This document shows positions 31,359-33,162 of a stretch of DNA of 33,162 nucleotides, piece by piece. The position numbers and the translations under genes were made by a program. Where the stretch lies: NCBI GenBank assembly GCA_026387405.1, contig JAPLLV010000053.1:1-33162 (forward strand). Direction: 5' to 3'. The notes under the pieces are model-generated. The model had not been told where the DNA came from. It saw only the letters and a program-made list of their open reading frames with translations, and did no database searches. Origin of the DNA: Candidatus Omnitrophota bacterium (GTDB lineage: Bacteria; Omnitrophota; Gorgyraeia; Gygaellales; Profunditerraquicolaceae). Within the stretch, counting starts at the first letter, position 1, and each line of letters begins with the position of its first letter.

Positions 31359-31821
31359 AAAGAGAACAACAACTTATAAGTAACGCAGAAAACTTGGTCT
31401 TGCGGTAAAACTACTAAAAACCTTTGAGAGATTCAACATATCCTTCGCTTTCAGCACTTTTGCTTGGAGAAAGCTAGGATAAAATCTTTTTGCTTGCGCA
31501 AAAAAATTTAAGGTTAAGCCGATTGGCTGATTAGTACGTGTTAGCTTAAATCCTTACGGATCTTACACATCACGCCTATCAAGGTCGTAGTCTACGACCA
31601 GCCTTCAGAGTCTTGCGACCCAGGGATACCTATTCTTGAGGGGGGCTTGGCACTTAGATGCTTTCAGCGCTTATCCCTTCCGAACATAGCTACCCGGCCT
31701 TTGCCCTTGGCAGGACAACCGGAACACCAGAGGTTCGTTTCTCTAGGTCCTCTCGTACTGAAGAGAACTCCTCTTCAAGTATCCTTGCGCCCACATCAGA
31801 TAGAGACCGAACTGTCTCACG

Positions 31822-32099
31822 CATGTTTAACCCACTGTTACCAGTGGCATAGACTATATCTCCATCCTCTTTCGAGGAGTTGACGTGTGATAGCTATTTA
31901 ACTAGCTATCTCATTCGCTACATTTTGTAGCGAAATCAGTCGTTACGGGGACACATCGAATCATGATCTATATTAAATTTTAGATTTCGATGGCCTTCCC
32001 TCGGTATTACCCCTGCAGCGTTCGGTATCCTGCAGTAGGGCTTCACCGATATAAGTCAATTCTCTTTCCATATTACTATGGAAAAACGCAGTGTTATCT
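31822..32099 (-). ncRNA. Group I intron in 23S rRNA at site L2593
   Basis: 278 bases, no ORF. The 5' exon ends AACGU and can pair with GCGUU inside the intron, giving the U-G pair of P1; the intron ends in G. The core elements ACGACTG and ATAGTCT (P7) and a terminal hairpin CCACTG/CAGTGG (P9) are present. The insertion point equals E. coli U2593/C2594, the site of the Chlamydomonas chloroplast intron that encodes I-CreI. Confidence 0.9.
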
Positions 32100-32192
32100 A
32101 CGTTCTGAACCCAGCTCGCGTACCCTTTTAACCGGCGAACAGCCGGACCCTTGGGACCTTATGCAGCCCCAGGATAGGATGAGCCGACATCG

Positions 32193-32592
32193 CAATCGTA
32201 TCCACGCTCTCGCGTGGGATTAGACTATATCTCCATCCATTTTGCAGTAAATGGAGTTGGCGTATGATAGTTGTTTATGTTATACAACTATCTCAATCGC
32301 CGCGTTCAAGTGGCGAAATCAGTCGTTACGGGGTCATATAGAACATGGTTTTCTCAAGGCGACCAAAATACTTGAAAATAACCTAATACATTTGAACTTT
32401 TTTCATATTGATATATTCAGAGTCAAAGTATTAGACTTATTGTTCGCGATATTTTGTCACCAAGAGAAAAGACCACTGATATTACCTGCGTATTGCTCTA
32501 TAGACTTCCCACGGTATTACCCTTATTCGTCGGGCTCCACCGTTATTAGCCAATACATGACCGGAATTACTTCCGGTCCACCCCAAATGTTG
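32193..32592 (-). ncRNA. Group I intron in 23S rRNA at site L2500
   Basis: 400 bases, no ORF in the sense direction. The 5' exon ends CACCU and pairs with GGGUG in the intron; the last intron base is G. Shares the core with the other intron (the 21 bases at 32313-32333 are identical to 31930-31950, the 18 at 32221-32238 to 31850-31867), plus about 120 extra bases in a peripheral, AT-rich region. The insertion point equals E. coli U2500/C2501, beside A2503 of the peptidyl-transferase centre. Confidence 0.9.
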
Positions 32593-33162
32593 AGGTGCCA
32601 AACCGGGCTGTCGATGTGAACTCTCGAGCCCGATAAGCCTGTTATCCCCAGAGTACCTATTATCCGTTGAGCGATGGCAATTCCACATTCAACCACCGGA
32701 TCACTAGCCCCTACTTTCGTATCTGCTTGTCCTGTCGGACTCGCAGTTAAGCTGGCATATGCGCTTGCGCTCCACGGGCGATTGCCGACCGCCCTGAGCC
32801 AACCTTTGGGCCCCTTTGTTATCTTTTAGAAGGGAACCGCCCCAGTCAAACTGCCCGCCTGTCACTGTCCCTCCGCCGGATTCACGGCAAGGGGTTAGAA
32901 ACTTAGTGCAATAAGGGTGGTATTTCACATTGTGGCTCTGCCGCAGCTAGCGCCGCAGCCTCAAAGCCTCCCACCTATGCTACACATATTGAACCAAATT
33001 CCAATGGCAGGTTACAGTAAAGGTTCTGGGGTCTTTTCGTCTTGATGCGGGTAGACGGCATCTTCACCGCCACTACAGTTTCGCCGAGTCTCACGTTGAG
33101 ACAGCGCCCAGGTTGTTACACCATTCGTGCGCGTGGGAACTTACCCCACAAGGAATTTCGCT

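Larger units (their letters stand above)
31509..33162 (-). rRNA. rrl: 23S ribosomal RNA, 3' part, interrupted by two introns
   Basis: The reverse complement aligns by eye with bacterial 23S rRNA from about E. coli position 1932 (window edge) to the 3' end. Visible landmarks include the A-loop, the peptidyl-transferase ring and the sarcin-ricin stretch AGTACGAGAGGACC. Two insertions (31822-32099 and 32193-32592) interrupt domain V; when they are removed the exons join exactly as in E. coli. The 5' part of the gene is outside the window. Confidence 0.97.

Noticed and set aside
31360-31508. tRNA in the 23S-5S spacer
   Set aside because: No cloverleaf and no GTTCRANYC-type T-loop on either strand.
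31647-32928. Plus- and minus-strand frames over the 23S gene and introns
   Set aside because: They are rRNA or intron sequence. The only long frame in the 400-base intron is antisense and crosses an exon boundary, so it is not a homing endonuclease.

Overview
The window is 33 kb of a bacterial chromosome. Every gene I can support lies on the minus strand, so transcription runs from the high coordinates to the low ones. The mix of a complete E. coli-like rpmF-plsX-fabHDG-acpP-fabF block, a leuCDB-asd-truA-rplM-rpsI-argC block, PMT-type membrane glycosyltransferases, a c-di-GMP riboswitch and dispersed hairpin repeats suggests an uncultivated Gram-negative-like lineage such as Omnitrophota. That placement is inference from gene content and style, not a phylogenetic result.

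Layout, following transcription. 33162-31245 is the 3' part of a 23S rRNA gene followed by 5S rRNA. The 23S gene is interrupted in its peptidyl-transferase domain by two ORF-less group I introns, at sites equivalent to E. coli 2500 and 2593. 31050-28900 holds a toxin/antitoxin-like pair, two small unknown genes and repeat-rich spacers. 28862-26992 is an AT-rich island with a TIR-like nucleotide-binding protein and a DUF4145 zinc-ribbon protein, a possible defence pair. 26896-23550 holds small single-domain genes (GYD, RlpA-like lipoprotein, cupin, DUF2284, metallophosphoesterase, PPC/DUF296, Smr), several sharing a similar 3' end. 23480-22256 is a c-di-GMP module: promoter, GEMM-I riboswitch, receiver-only response regulator, then a PilZ gene with its own promoter.

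22061-16521 is dus, a membrane glycosyltransferase, recG, rsmD and coaD. 16446-10423 is the fatty-acid block: yceD, rpmF, plsX, fabH, fabD, fabG, acpP, fabF. 10350-7401 is leuC (frame-shifted), leuD and leuB. 7332-1698 is a second, paralogous glycosyltransferase, asd, truA, another membrane protein, rplM and rpsI. A 740-base gene-free repeat region follows, and then argC, which runs off the left edge.

The most distinctive signal is a set of nine short arrays with a 7-base period scattered through positions 181-18666. They differ in unit sequence but share architecture. Some lie between genes; others sit inside argC, truA, leuC, fabD and recG, where they encode extra low-complexity loops. The leuC reading frame breaks exactly across one of them.
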